Notes: generated by a model from the sequence alone, not told the origin. A stretch of 64,000 nt of DNA from Kribbella sp. VKM Ac-2568 (GCF_004345365.1 NZ_SLVF01000005.1:434001-498000); one strand, 5' to 3'. Counted from the stretch's first letter, positions 32,762 to 42,052 are shown. A program made the numbers and translations.

Positions 32762-33277
32762 ATGCGGGATCAGGATGGGTTTGACGAGTTTGTGCGGGCT
32801 CGGTGGGGCTCGACCGTGCGGTTGGCGGTCGGGCTGACGCTGGATCACGGGTATGCGGAGGATCTGGCGCAGGAGGCGTTGGCGAAGCTGTGGTTCCGGT
32901 GGAGCCGGGTGGCTGACGGCAACCCGGACGCCTATCTCCGCAAGATCGTGCTGAACACCTTCCTCTCCCGGCGGCGGCGCAAGTGGTGGGGAGAGCAGGC
33001 GACCGCCGAGCCCGAAGCCGGGCAGCCTGCCGCCACACGGGCCGAAGCGACACCCACAACCCAGGTGGACGACCGCAACGCGCTGAAGCAGGCGCTCCGA
33101 AAAGTCAGCCCCATGCAACGAGTGGTGATCTTCCTCCGGTACGCCGAGGACCTGCCCGAGCAGGAGGTCGCCGAACTGCTCGGCTGCTCCGTCGGCACGG
33201 TGAAGTCGCACGCCAGCCGCGGCCTCGCAGTACTCCGGAAGGCCCTCGACAACCACGCTCAGGAGGTGCACCGATGA
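32762..33277 (+). CDS. SigE-family ECF RNA polymerase sigma factor
   Basis: 171 residues. Region 2 (DGFDEFVRARWGSTVRLAVG, then HGYAEDLAQEALAKLWFRWS) and region 4 (LRKVSPMQRVVIFLRYAEDL, then EQEVAELLGCSVGTVKSHAS) are both present, giving an extracytoplasmic-function factor that redirects RNA polymerase. The next gene starts inside its stop (ATGA, 33274-33277) and encodes a single-pass membrane protein likely to be its partner or target. Length and motifs match the SigE family widespread in actinobacteria. Confidence 0.9.
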   Translation: MRDQDGFDEFVRARWGSTVRLAVGLTLDHGYAEDLAQEALAKLWFRWSRVADGNPDAYLRKIVLNTFLSRRRRKWWGEQATAEPEAGQPAATRAEATPTTQVDDRNALKQALRKVSPMQRVVIFLRYAEDLPEQEVAELLGCSVGTVKSHASRGLAVLRKALDNHAQEVHR

Positions 33278-34101
33278 ACCAAGACCAGCTAGAACGCCTG
33301 CGCGACGGCCTGCTCGACCTGGCAGATCCTTCGACCGGCCCGTCCGATCCAGCCGCACTGGTGAATGACCGCGTCCGTCGACTCAGGAGACGCCGTACTG
33401 CGGGGTCGCTGGCGGGCGTTGCCGTAGTCACCGCCGGGGTAATCCTGGCGATCCAGACACTCGCCGCCACCCCGCAGAGCGAACCTCCGGTGGCCGGGCT
33501 CCCCACGCCTACTAGAACGATCGTCATGGACCCGAAGACCGGCAAGGTCGTCAGCGAGAACCCGCCGCGCCAAGAGCGGGCGAACCTGCCGAGCTTCCCG
33601 CTCCCCCAGCCCTGGCTGAACCAGATGTACACAAAGCTGCCCGACGCGAACGCCTTCCGCCCGCACGGCTACTACGTGCAGACCGAGACCAGGCTGAACG
33701 GCCGTCCTTGGGGCATGGTGTCCTACCAGGCCGGTCCCACGACCTCGGAAGCCGGCTGTCTGGAGGTGATCCCGCAGGGAGTGTTCGACGCGGCGGCCTG
33801 CTTCGACCGTCCCGAGCCGCACGCCAGGGTCGACTGGCGCGCGCAAACAGCCACCAGCGGCACGAAGCCCGAACTGACTGAGCTCAACTACAGCCTGGTC
33901 TACGGAGCGACCCACTACGGCGCCCGTTCGGTCAAGATCACCCTGGCGAACGGTACGACGTACCAGGCACCCGCGACGGGTACGCCGGCCTCCCGAAGCC
34001 AGCGCTTCTTCGCTCTCGTGGTCCCGGCCAAGGCGCCCGCGGTCAAGAAGGTCGAGGCCTTCGACGCCCAGGGACTCGCGCCGGAGCTACTCGGCGACTA
34101 G
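33274..34101 (+). CDS. Membrane-anchored partner protein of the ECF sigma factor
   Basis: 275 residues from ATG 33274. A cytoplasmic N-terminal stretch with Arg-rich RRLRRRRTAG is followed by one membrane helix (about 43-63) and an extracellular domain with two Cys. The arrangement resembles anti-sigma factors, but no zinc-binding HxxxCxxC motif is seen, so direct sigma binding is unproven. Translational coupling suggests joint function. Confidence 0.65.
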   Translation: MNQDQLERLRDGLLDLADPSTGPSDPAALVNDRVRRLRRRRTAGSLAGVAVVTAGVILAIQTLAATPQSEPPVAGLPTPTRTIVMDPKTGKVVSENPPRQERANLPSFPLPQPWLNQMYTKLPDANAFRPHGYYVQTETRLNGRPWGMVSYQAGPTTSEAGCLEVIPQGVFDAAACFDRPEPHARVDWRAQTATSGTKPELTELNYSLVYGATHYGARSVKITLANGTTYQAPATGTPASRSQRFFALVVPAKAPAVKKVEAFDAQGLAPELLGD

Positions 34102-34611
34102 CTCGACAGAGGCCGCGTGGCGGCGGGCGAGGTCGTGGTAGACGGCGGCGTTGTGGTCGACGAAGAGCTTGGCGGTGCCTTCCAGCGGGATGATCTTCTT
34201 CGCCGGGCTGCCGAGCGCGACGGACTCGGGCGGGATCACCGAGCCGGGCGTGACGGTGGCGCCGGCGGCGATGAGAGTGCGCTCGCCGACCACGGCGCCG
34301 TCGAGCACGATCGCGCCGTTGCCGATCAGGGCCTGGTCGCCGACCACGCAGTCGTGCACGAGGCACTGGTGACCGACGGTGGCGTTCCGGCCGACCTCGC
34401 AGACCCCGTCGCCGACGTGGATCACCGAGTTGTCCTGGATGTTCGCACCCTCGCGGATGACGATCCGGCCGAGGTCGGCGCGGATCACCACGCCGTACCA
34501 GATCGAGGCGCCCTTCTCGACGACGACGTCACCGACCAGGGTGGCGGTCGGCGCGATCCAGGCTTCCGGGTGGACGGTCGGGCTGACGCCCTCAAAGGAA
34601 TACAGCGGCAT
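34087..34611 (-). CDS. Gamma-class carbonic anhydrase-like hexapeptide-repeat protein
   Basis: 174 residues with tandem left-handed beta-helix hexapeptides (VVVEKGASIWYGVVIRADLG, then IVIREGANIQDNSVIHVGDG). Metal-binding His candidates are in VIHVG, VGHQCLVHDC, as in gamma-carbonic anhydrases and PaaY/YrdA proteins. The usual role is zinc-dependent CO2 hydration, but many members are acetyltransferase-like or have no activity. The 3' end overlaps the convergent sigma-partner gene by 15 bp. Confidence 0.88.
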   Translation of the reverse strand: MPLYSFEGVSPTVHPEAWIAPTATLVGDVVVEKGASIWYGVVIRADLGRIVIREGANIQDNSVIHVGDGVCEVGRNATVGHQCLVHDCVVGDQALIGNGAIVLDGAVVGERTLIAAGATVTPGSVIPPESVALGSPAKKIIPLEGTAKLFVDHNAAVYHDLARRHAASVELVAE

Positions 34612-34621
34612 AGCAAGCAGA

Positions 34622-35941
34622 CTAAGCGACCGACCTGACTTGCCGAACCAGTACTGCGCCTAGCAGCGTCACCGCGGCGGCTAGTACGTACAGCACCGGG
34701 TAGCCGCCAAGGAAGCGCACCACAGGTGCTGCGATAGCGGGAGCAATCACCTGCGGCAGGGAGTTCGCGATGTTGATCACGCCGAGGTCCTTCGCTCGGT
34801 CGCGCGCGCTCGGCAGGACCTCCGTGAGCAGGGCGAAGTCCACCGACAGGTACACGCCGAAGCCGATACCGAGGACGACGGCTCCCACCAGCGCGCCGGA
34901 CCAGGTCGGCCAGATCGCGAGCACCACGCCGCCTAGCGCCATCACGACGCCCGCCCAAGTCACGAAGACCTTCCGGCGGGCCAGGCGGTCCGACCAACTA
35001 CCGGAGGCGACGGCCGTCAGGATCACGCAGAGGCTGTAGATGGCGGTCAGGATCAGTACGCCGGTATCGGGATCGTCGTAGCCGACCGCGTCCTGCAGGT
35101 AGAAGAACAGGTACAGCGTGCCGAGCGCATTGCCGAGGTTGAGCAGGAAGCGCGTCAACCACGCCCACCCAAAGTCGGGAAAGCGCCGAGGGCTCACCCA
35201 GAACCCGGCGAAGAATTCACGCCACACCAGCGCGGGCCGCTCGGTCAACTGCTGGTCGCCGCTGATCAGCAGATAAGGAATCACCGAGACGAGCAGGAAG
35301 GCGGCACAAGCGATATAGCCGACGCCGACCCCTCCGACAACGGTGGCCAGTCCGACTCCCACCAGCGCACCGAGCGTCTGGGCGAGCGCGACCCAACCGC
35401 CGACGAGTCCGCGCTGGAGCTTCGGCACCCGGTCCGGCACAGCGGCGGTGATTGCCGCCAGCAACGCGTTGCAGAACAGTTGCACCAGGCACCAGCCGAG
35501 CAGCATCCACGCGACCGCACCAGCGCCCGCCAGCACCAGCAACCCCACCGCCCCGCCGAGCGCACCCGCAAGCACCCACGGCACCCGACGGCCGAAGCGC
35601 GATCTCGTGCGGTCGGAAATCGCCCCGAACAAAGGGTTCGCGACCACCGAGACCGCCGCACCGACACCGGTGACCAGACCGAAGACAAACTCCTTGTTGC
35701 CCGGAGAAATGGCATCGGACTGCTTCGCGAGCAGCACCTGAATCGGCCCGAGCCAGGCGGCGAACACCCCGACGTTCGCCAGCACAACACCCGCAGTCCA
35801 CCGCCGCCGAACCGGCACCACCGGTTCGGCAAGGGCTGAACCTCCAGTGGGGGATAGAGGAGCGCCCACCCCCGAAGCCGCAGCCTCCGGAACGGCGCTA
35901 GGCGAAGCCGGTGCGTCCGACGCCGACGGCTCCTGGTTCAT
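34622..35941 (-). CDS. MFS sugar transporter (GPH-like), operon with beta-glucosidase
   Basis: 439 residues from ATG 35941, whose ATGA overlaps the upstream beta-glucosidase stop. A Pro/Ala-rich N-terminal tail (about 45 residues) precedes twelve helices. PLFGAISDRTRSRFGRRVPW matches the cation:sugar symporter-like MFS signature (AxxDRTxxRxGRR). Coupling to a GH1 enzyme suggests uptake of beta-glucosides or cellobiose, the glycoside then being split inside the cell. An alternative longer start has no support. Confidence 0.82.
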   Translation of the reverse strand: MNQEPSASDAPASPSAVPEAAASGVGAPLSPTGGSALAEPVVPVRRRWTAGVVLANVGVFAAWLGPIQVLLAKQSDAISPGNKEFVFGLVTGVGAAVSVVANPLFGAISDRTRSRFGRRVPWVLAGALGGAVGLLVLAGAGAVAWMLLGWCLVQLFCNALLAAITAAVPDRVPKLQRGLVGGWVALAQTLGALVGVGLATVVGGVGVGYIACAAFLLVSVIPYLLISGDQQLTERPALVWREFFAGFWVSPRRFPDFGWAWLTRFLLNLGNALGTLYLFFYLQDAVGYDDPDTGVLILTAIYSLCVILTAVASGSWSDRLARRKVFVTWAGVVMALGGVVLAIWPTWSGALVGAVVLGIGFGVYLSVDFALLTEVLPSARDRAKDLGVINIANSLPQVIAPAIAAPVVRFLGGYPVLYVLAAAVTLLGAVLVRQVRSVA

Positions 35942-37332
35942 TCTCGGCTCTTGGCGATCAGGTTGCGGTACCAGTGGTACGACGCTTTCGGGGTGCGCGC
36001 CTGGGTCTTGAAGTCCACGTGCACCAGGCCGAATCGCTGCGAGTACCCGGCGGCCCACTCGAAGTTGTCCAGCAACGACCACTGGAAGTAGCCGCGGACG
36101 TCGATGCCGTTGTCGATCGACTGTTTCAGGACCCGGAGATAGGCGTCCAGGTAGTCGATCCGGCGTTGGTCGGTGACTACGCCATCGACCGGTTCGTCGT
36201 TGATCGCGCAGCCGTTCTCGGTGATGTAGATCGGCGGGAGGCGGTCGCCGTACCGGGTCTTGAAGGTCTGCAGAATCTCCCCGAAAGCCTCGGGAACAAC
36301 CGGCCAGCCGAAGTCCGTGCGCGGATAGCCCTCCAGCACACGTGGTTCGAAAGGAAGACCTTCAGGTGTGGGGATGCCGTCCGTGGCCGCGGTGTCGGGG
36401 TTGCCGGTGGGAGCGCCGACCCGGACGGGCGCGTAGTGGTTCAGGCCGAACCAGTCGATCGGGGTGGAGATCACCTCGAGGTCCTCGGCGACCGGGCCGG
36501 GCATCGCCTCCCCCAGCCCTTCGGGATAGCGACCCAGCAGCACCGGATCGGCGAAGAGCCAGTTGACCAGGTTGTCGTAGAAGCCGGCGGCAGCCACGTC
36601 CTCAGGACTGTCGCTGGCCGGCCAGGTCGGAGCATGGTTCGAGGCGATCCCGATATTCGACGCACCACCCGCCCGCAGAGCCTGTACTGCGCGGCCGTGC
36701 GCGAGCAACTGGTGATGAGCCACCGGCAGCGCCTCGAACCCCAACTGCTTCCCCGGCGCGTGACCACCCACGGCGTACCCGAGCAGGGTGAGCACCACCG
36801 GCTCGTTGATCGTCATCCACAGCGGCACCCGGTCGGCGAAGCGTTCAGCCAGCAGGGCGGCGTAGTCGGCAAACCGCCCAGTGATGTCCCGGGACGCCCA
36901 GCCGCCGGCATCCTCGAGCGCCTGCGGGGTGTCCCAGTGGAACAACGTCGGCGCCGGCTGGATCCCCGCGGCCAGCAGCGAGTCGATCAGCCGGTCGTAG
37001 AAGTCGAGACCATCGGCGTTGCCCGGACCGACACCAGAGGGCTGGATCCGCGGCCAAGAGAAGGAGAACCGATAGACGTCGACCCCGAGATCGCGCATCA
37101 GCCCGACATCCTCGGCATACCGGTGATAGTGGTCGCAGGCGACCTCCCCGGTGTCGCCGTTCAGGACCGCGCCCGGTGAGGCGCAGAATGTGTCCCAGGT
37201 CGAAGGGCCGCGACCACCCTCGGTCACGGCACCCTCGATCTGGTACGCCGACGTCGAGACCCCCCAACGGAAGTCGGGTCCGAAGTCGAGTGCGGGGCAC
37301 ACGGGTTCAGCTGTCACTCGCATCATCCTCAC
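35938..37332 (-). CDS. GH1 beta-glucosidase
   Basis: 464 residues, normal length for GH1. Catalytic acid/base Glu is in LWMTINEPVVL and the nucleophile Glu in IYITENGCAI; FRWGVSTSAYQIEGAVTEGG and WSLLDNFEWAAGYSQRFGLV are further family signatures. No signal peptide, so it is cytoplasmic and hydrolyses imported beta-glucosides such as cellobiose. The transporter gene overlaps its stop. ATG 37332 lies 26 bp inside the previous gene's 3' end; ATG 37323 or the GTG just before TAEPV are alternatives. Confidence 0.92.
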   Translation of the reverse strand: MRMMRVTAEPVCPALDFGPDFRWGVSTSAYQIEGAVTEGGRGPSTWDTFCASPGAVLNGDTGEVACDHYHRYAEDVGLMRDLGVDVYRFSFSWPRIQPSGVGPGNADGLDFYDRLIDSLLAAGIQPAPTLFHWDTPQALEDAGGWASRDITGRFADYAALLAERFADRVPLWMTINEPVVLTLLGYAVGGHAPGKQLGFEALPVAHHQLLAHGRAVQALRAGGASNIGIASNHAPTWPASDSPEDVAAAGFYDNLVNWLFADPVLLGRYPEGLGEAMPGPVAEDLEVISTPIDWFGLNHYAPVRVGAPTGNPDTAATDGIPTPEGLPFEPRVLEGYPRTDFGWPVVPEAFGEILQTFKTRYGDRLPPIYITENGCAINDEPVDGVVTDQRRIDYLDAYLRVLKQSIDNGIDVRGYFQWSLLDNFEWAAGYSQRFGLVHVDFKTQARTPKASYHWYRNLIAKSRE

Positions 37333-37906
37333 TGGGTCTGGCGACGTCCTGCGGACGCGGCGGCTCCACCTTGCGGACGATCACCGCGGTGCCGTAGGCG
37401 GCCACCTCGCTCATCGTCTGGGCGATCTCGTTGCAGTCGAAGCGCATCGCCAGGATCGCGTTCGCGCCCATCTGCTGCGCCATCTGGCACATCCGCATCA
37501 CCGCGACGTGCCGCGACTCGGCCAGCATCTGGGTGTACTCCGGCACCTCGCCACCGCCGAGCGACCGGAAACTCGCGGTGAAGTTCGAGCCGAAGTCCCG
37601 GCTGCGCACGGTCAGCCCGAACACCTCGCCGAACACCTTCTCCGCGGTGTACCCGGGCAGGTCGTTCATGGTCGAGACGAGCACCGGGTACGGCGAACCC
37701 TGCGGCGCCACGTGCGGCGCGTTCTGCTGGGCCGGCTGGTACCCGCCCGGCGCCTGGCCGTACCCGGGCTGCCCGTAGCCACGTTGCTGCGGCGGCGGGC
37801 CCTGCTGGTAGCCGGGCGGCGGGGCGTACCCCGGCGGCGGCCCCTGCTGGTAGCCCTGCTGCGGCGGGTACGGCTGGTTAGGGTTCGGAGGAAAGTTCTG
37901 GTTCAT
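37307..37906 (-). CDS. YbjQ/UPF0145-family protein with Pro/Gln/Gly-rich N-terminus
   Basis: 199 residues. The first 70 form a low-complexity tail of PPQQGYQQGP-type repeats; residues about 75-180 are the YbjQ fold (LVSTMNDLPGYTAEKVFGEV, RDFGSNFTASFRSLGGGEV, MAQQMGANAILAMRFDCNEI), predicted to bind metal and to form pentamers. Function is unknown. The repeat tail probably mediates clustering or surface contact. It precedes the glucosidase gene with overlap, which may be incidental. Confidence 0.85.
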   Translation of the reverse strand: MNQNFPPNPNQPYPPQQGYQQGPPPGYAPPPGYQQGPPPQQRGYGQPGYGQAPGGYQPAQQNAPHVAPQGSPYPVLVSTMNDLPGYTAEKVFGEVFGLTVRSRDFGSNFTASFRSLGGGEVPEYTQMLAESRHVAVMRMCQMAQQMGANAILAMRFDCNEIAQTMSEVAAYGTAVIVRKVEPPRPQDVARPSEDDASDS

Positions 37907-37933
37907 ACCGTCATCTTTCCAGCCCCATGCTCG

Positions 37934-40900
37934 TCATTGGCGGTAGACCTGGAACTCGTAGAGCGAGTACCCGTACGACGTCGCCCGCCGCGTCCCGGTG
38001 ATCCGCACATACCGCGCGGTGGTCGCCGCGAACCTGGCCACGTCCTCCCCGCCATCGCCGTTGCCGGTGGCAAACACCTGCTGCCAGTTCACGTTGTCCC
38101 GGGACACCTCGATCCGGTACGCCGACCCGTACGCGGCCTCCCACCGGAGCACCACACGGCGGATCGTCTGCTCGGCGCCCAGGTCCACCTTCAGCCACTG
38201 CGGGTCGGACCACTTGCTCGCCCACCGTGTCCCCAGGTCCCCGTCGACGGCCTTCGCGGGCGGCGAGTTGAACAGCCCGGTCTCGTAACTGGAAGCGGTG
38301 GCGGTCTTGCCCACCGCCTGGTTGCTGACGTCATCACCACGGCGCGCCGGGAACTCGACCACCTGCTGGTAGGTCGGCCGGTTGACCCACGTCATCCGGC
38401 CCTGGGTGATTCCGCCCATCGGCTGGTGCACGATCTGGTCCGCGCAGTACTGGTCGCCCGCAGTACAGTCCGCGGTCGCCGGGTAGGTCGTGGCCGCCGG
38501 AACCTTGGTTGCCGCCAGCAAGGAGAAGGCGAGCACCGTGCGGCAGGCGGCCAAGGAGCCACCACCGCAGTACGTCACCGGCTGCGGGGTCTTGACCGGG
38601 TCGCCGAGGACCTTGCGCAGGTCCCGCTGGACGAATCCCCACCAGCCGTTCTGGAAGGCCGAGCCCTGGGCACTCGGACGCTCGTCGATCTTCTGCGCGC
38701 TCACCAGAGCGCCGTAGAGGTCCGGACCGAGACCCTGGAACTGCGCGGGGACCAGTAGCGGCCACCAGGCGTCGAGGATCCGGATCGCCTCGGCGTGGTC
38801 GTAGGTCTTCGTCGCCTCGTTGGCTGTCTTCCGATGACTGCCGGCCGCCTGCCACGCCTCCAGCCTGGCGACCGCGGCAGCGACAGCGGGATCGGTGATC
38901 AGCTCGCTCTTCAGCACCCGGAGCAGATACGGCAGCACCTGGTCCGCGCGGAGATCGACGGTCGCCGCATCCTCCATCGCCTCGACCAACTTGCCGCGGC
39001 TGAACTTCTGCCCGGACCCGATCACCGCCTTGATGCGGTCGTCCAGCGGTTGACTGCGGTAGACCGAGTTGTAGCCGAAGTTCCCGTCGGCTGCGGAGAA
39101 CCCGGGCGCCTGCTTGTTGTTCCAGCTGGTCAGGTAGTCCTGGTTGACCACCTGCGGATGCTGAGCCGGTGGCGTGTACGTCGCACGGTTGGTTTCCGGG
39201 TTCCAGCCCTGCCACTCATAGGTGCTCCAGGTCGGCAGGTTCGGATCGGCCCCGGCCGGGCGGACCGGGTTGTCGCCGGAGTTGAAGTAGGCGATGTCGG
39301 TCTTGTCCGTGTAGAACCAGTTGAACGTGTAGCCGATGTTCGTCGCCGCGTTCTGGAAGTCCTGCGCGGAGTGGATCGCGTCCGGGTCGTTGAACAGCAT
39401 GAACCCGAGCGCCGAGCCGGCCTCGTTCCCGTAGGTCGACCGGTTCTTGGTGAACAGCACGGGCTTCCCGCCGACGGTGCCCCGGTGCGTGACGATGCCG
39501 AACTTCGTGCGCTGGGCGACCAACGTGTAGGAGCCGGCCGGTTCCGAGGACCCGAGACTCGGGTACCACGCGTTGTGCCGCTCGAGCTTCTCGATCGGGA
39601 CGCACTGGTGCCGGAAGAGGTAGTGCGTCGAGTTCTTGGTGGGTGTCCCGCCGCCCGGCTCGCACAACTCGACGGCGTACGTGTCGGTGATGTCCTGGCC
39701 GGCCGAGGTGGCGCTCCAGGAGTAGTCCGCGCCGCGGCCGATCAAGGTGTAGAAGTTCAGCCCCGCGAAGGCGACCCCGCGCGAGCTGACGCCCGGGCCC
39801 TGGAGTTCCTGGCGGAGCAGGAGTTGCGGAGCGAAGTACGAGGTCTGGGGTCCGTAGACGGCGACCGGGTTGCCGCTCTCGGTGTGTGCGCCGGAGACGA
39901 GCAGCGCGTTCGACATTCCCTTGGGTCCGAAGCCCTCCGGGAAGACGCCGCCGTCGAAGATTCCCTTCAGGGACTCCTTGCCCTGGGCCTTGTTCGGCGG
40001 CTTGATTCCCTTGCTGCTCTTGGGTTTCAGCGCCTTGGCGAGGCCGGCCGAACCGGTCTGGTCGACGACCTCGGGCTCGGGGGTCACCGAGCCTCGATCC
40101 GGAATCGCGCGACCGGCCGGGTTGGCCGGCGTCGTGCCGTACGGGAAGGTCGCGCCGTTGTGCACGGTGGTGTTGGCCTCCGGGTCGTTCTGCGAGCGGA
40201 ACGACTCCCACACTTTGGTGCCCTGGGCAACGCCGTACTTCGCCTGCGCCTCGAGCAACGCGAGCGCGGACTCCATCTCGCCGCCACCACCCGTGCCGAA
40301 GATGCCGGCCACCACGGCCGCCGTGGCGACCACGTCGGTCACCTTCCACGGTTGCGGCGTCGGCAGGCCGAGCGCGACGTACTCGCCGGGGTAGGCGATC
40401 CCGACGGTGTCGATGTAGTGGTTGACCCCGTCAACCCAGGCCTGGATGTCCTTCTGCATCTTGACCCCGTTGGCGCCGTAGCGCTCGTCGGCGTCGTCGA
40501 ACTGCTTCTGCAGCTCCGCCTCGGTGTACGGCGCGGTCCGCCAGAACTCCTGCTCGAACGCGCGGTTCCCGGCCGCGCCACCCGCGAACGGGGTCAGCTG
40601 GCCGCGGCCGAGATGCCGGAACACGTCCATCACGAACAGCCTGTCCTGCGCCCCGGCGTACCCGGCGCCGAACATGGTCCCCTCGTGGGTGGTGCCGGTG
40701 ATGTGCGGGACGCCGCGGGACTTGTCGCGCACGATCGTCACGTCCGCGCGGGGATGGATCGTGCTCGCCACATCGCCCGGTCTCACCCCGAACGACGCGT
40801 CGTCGAAGTACGCGTCGAGGCCGTCGTCGGTGATGCCCTGGGAGTTCCAGACCAGCCGCTCGTACGGCTTGACGGTGTCGCTGAAGTGCGGCGGGCGGGT

Positions 40901-41128
40901 GCCGAACCCCTTGAAAAGAAGAAGATCCGTGAAGGTCGCATTACCGTTCTGTCCGGGTGGCACGATGTCCGCGCACTGCCCGACGCAGTAGTCGACCGGT
41001 ACCGCGGCCGCGGCCGGTCCGGCCTGACTGGTGGTGGACAGACCGGCAGCCAGTACTGCGCTGACGGCGAGGGCGGCGGTCGTCGTACGGACGGCGCGGG
41101 TGAGCTGAGCGGGGCGGCGGCGCGTCAC
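37934..41128 (-). CDS. Secreted penicillin-acylase-family Ntn hydrolase with C-terminal discoidin domain
   Basis: 1064 residues from GTG 41128 behind GGGAGGA. The N-terminus (VTRRRPAQLTRAVRTTTAAL, then a hydrophobic run and AGPAAAA) is a signal peptide. The acylase fold follows, with autoprocessing Ser406 in GMSNALLVSG as Ntn nucleophile and an alpha subunit containing DVTIVRDKSRGVPHITG. The C-terminal ~130 residues (VGKTATASSYETGLFNSPPA, then SDPQWLKVDLGAEQTIRRV) are an F5/8 type C (discoidin/CBM32-like) carbohydrate-binding domain. It resembles secreted acylases acting on N-acyl-homoserine lactones, lipopeptides such as echinocandins, or beta-lactams. Substrate unknown. A long inverted repeat lies just upstream. 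Confidence 0.88.
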   Translation of the reverse strand: MTRRRPAQLTRAVRTTTAALAVSAVLAAGLSTTSQAGPAAAAVPVDYCVGQCADIVPPGQNGNATFTDLLLFKGFGTRPPHFSDTVKPYERLVWNSQGITDDGLDAYFDDASFGVRPGDVASTIHPRADVTIVRDKSRGVPHITGTTHEGTMFGAGYAGAQDRLFVMDVFRHLGRGQLTPFAGGAAGNRAFEQEFWRTAPYTEAELQKQFDDADERYGANGVKMQKDIQAWVDGVNHYIDTVGIAYPGEYVALGLPTPQPWKVTDVVATAAVVAGIFGTGGGGEMESALALLEAQAKYGVAQGTKVWESFRSQNDPEANTTVHNGATFPYGTTPANPAGRAIPDRGSVTPEPEVVDQTGSAGLAKALKPKSSKGIKPPNKAQGKESLKGIFDGGVFPEGFGPKGMSNALLVSGAHTESGNPVAVYGPQTSYFAPQLLLRQELQGPGVSSRGVAFAGLNFYTLIGRGADYSWSATSAGQDITDTYAVELCEPGGGTPTKNSTHYLFRHQCVPIEKLERHNAWYPSLGSSEPAGSYTLVAQRTKFGIVTHRGTVGGKPVLFTKNRSTYGNEAGSALGFMLFNDPDAIHSAQDFQNAATNIGYTFNWFYTDKTDIAYFNSGDNPVRPAGADPNLPTWSTYEWQGWNPETNRATYTPPAQHPQVVNQDYLTSWNNKQAPGFSAADGNFGYNSVYRSQPLDDRIKAVIGSGQKFSRGKLVEAMEDAATVDLRADQVLPYLLRVLKSELITDPAVAAAVARLEAWQAAGSHRKTANEATKTYDHAEAIRILDAWWPLLVPAQFQGLGPDLYGALVSAQKIDERPSAQGSAFQNGWWGFVQRDLRKVLGDPVKTPQPVTYCGGGSLAACRTVLAFSLLAATKVPAATTYPATADCTAGDQYCADQIVHQPMGGITQGRMTWVNRPTYQQVVEFPARRGDDVSNQAVGKTATASSYETGLFNSPPAKAVDGDLGTRWASKWSDPQWLKVDLGAEQTIRRVVLRWEAAYGSAYRIEVSRDNVNWQQVFATGNGDGGEDVARFAATTARYVRITGTRRATSYGYSLYEFQVYRQ

Positions 41129-41139
41129 GGGTCCTCCCT

Positions 41140-41304
41140 GGTGGTGTGTCTCGCGAATGGCTTGAGCGCGAGCGGTGTCCGGGTGGGTGCATCGCAAGGC
41201 GGAGGGAAGGGCTCGATGCTTTTTCCATCGTGTCCTTTCCTCCAACGCCGCGAGGCGCCCGCCTGGGCGCCGCTCGTGCCAAGCCATTCGCGAGACACAC
41301 CACC
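41140..41304. repeat. Long inverted repeat (24-bp perfect arms) upstream of the acylase gene
   Basis: Arms 41140-41163 and 41281-41304 are perfect 24-bp inverted repeats (right arm begins AAGCCATTCGCGAGACACAC) with weaker pairing continuing inward (CCGCTCG on both sides) and nested GGAGGGAAGG/CCTTTCCTCC and CGATG/CATCG stems in the 117-bp centre. The whole 165 bp could fold as one long hairpin. It may be a MITE-like or repetitive extragenic element, a structured leader RNA, or a regulator site. Confidence 0.6.
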
Positions 41305-41330
41305 TGAGGCATCGCTGGGGTGATGACGGC

Positions 41331-41398
41331 AGGGATCGTCAAAAACTGACGATGACTCACCAGTAGGTTCAGGTCAAGAGTCTTGGACGCTTGACCTG
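41331..41398. promoter_or_regulatory. Two inverted repeats upstream of the TetR gene
   Basis: ATCGTCA-AAAAC-TGACGAT (about 41334-41352) and CAGGTCAAG-N11-CTTGACCTG (41370-41378 and 41390-41398). The second ends 36 bp before the ATG and is a good TetR-type autoregulatory operator; the first may act on the acylase side. Assignment is by position. Confidence 0.5.
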
Positions 41399-41433
41399 GA
41401 GGCCGTACTGTGAGACCGGTCGAGAGGAGACCG

Positions 41434-42024
41434 ATGCCCCGGGTACCCGCGAACGAGCGGCGCGCCGAGCTCGTCCAGGCGGCGATCCAGGTCGCCACCC
41501 GCGAAGGGCTGGCCGCGACCACCACCCGGCGGATCGCGCAGGAACTGGGGATCTCGGTCGGCATCGTGCACTACTGCTTCCGGTCGAAGGAGGAATTGCT
41601 GCACGAGGTGATCCGGGTGATCGCCGAGGCGCAGGTGGTTGCCGCCCGCTCCGCGATCACGCCCGGCGGTGATGTCGCGGAGAGCGTGCGGAACGCGTTC
41701 CTCGGGTTCTGGCAACTCGTCGAGGCGACCCCGGACGCGCAGTTGCTGACGTACGAGCTGACCAGCTGGGCCCTGCGTAATGCCGAGACGGAGCCACTCG
41801 CGCGGGAGCAGCGGGCCAGTCAGCTCGCGGGCATCGAGGAGATCCTGCAGGAGATCTCGGCCGCGACTGGGGCCGAGTGGAAGCGCCCCGCAGACCAGCT
41901 CGCGCGGATGACGCTCGCCATCACCGACGGAGTCACGCTCGGCTGGCTGGTCGACCGCGACACGGCGTCCGCAGTACAGGCTTTGGAGACCTTCGCGGAT
42001 CAGCTGCTCGCGCTGGCCGTCTAG
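41434..42024 (+). CDS. TetR/AcrR-family regulator
   Basis: 196 residues from ATG 41434 (GAGAGGAGACC upstream); GTG 41410 would add 8 residues. The HTH is ELVQAAIQVATREGLAATTT then RRIAQELGISVGIVHYCFRS, and the C-terminal domain resembles BetI/TetR_C_6-type ligand pockets. It lies divergent from the acylase gene with two inverted repeats between, so it likely controls itself and perhaps the acylase. Ligand unknown. Confidence 0.87.
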   Translation: MPRVPANERRAELVQAAIQVATREGLAATTTRRIAQELGISVGIVHYCFRSKEELLHEVIRVIAEAQVVAARSAITPGGDVAESVRNAFLGFWQLVEATPDAQLLTYELTSWALRNAETEPLAREQRASQLAGIEEILQEISAATGAEWKRPADQLARMTLAITDGVTLGWLVDRDTASAVQALETFADQLLALAV

Positions 42025-42052
42025 TCAGCGCCTCGTCTTTGTCTTGCCGGGG

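Noticed and set aside
38795..41323. 842-codon plus-strand frame opposite the acylase gene
   Set aside because: Antisense shadow with Arg/Val/Leu-rich repetitive translation; the minus-strand acylase has signal peptide, Ntn motif and discoidin domain.
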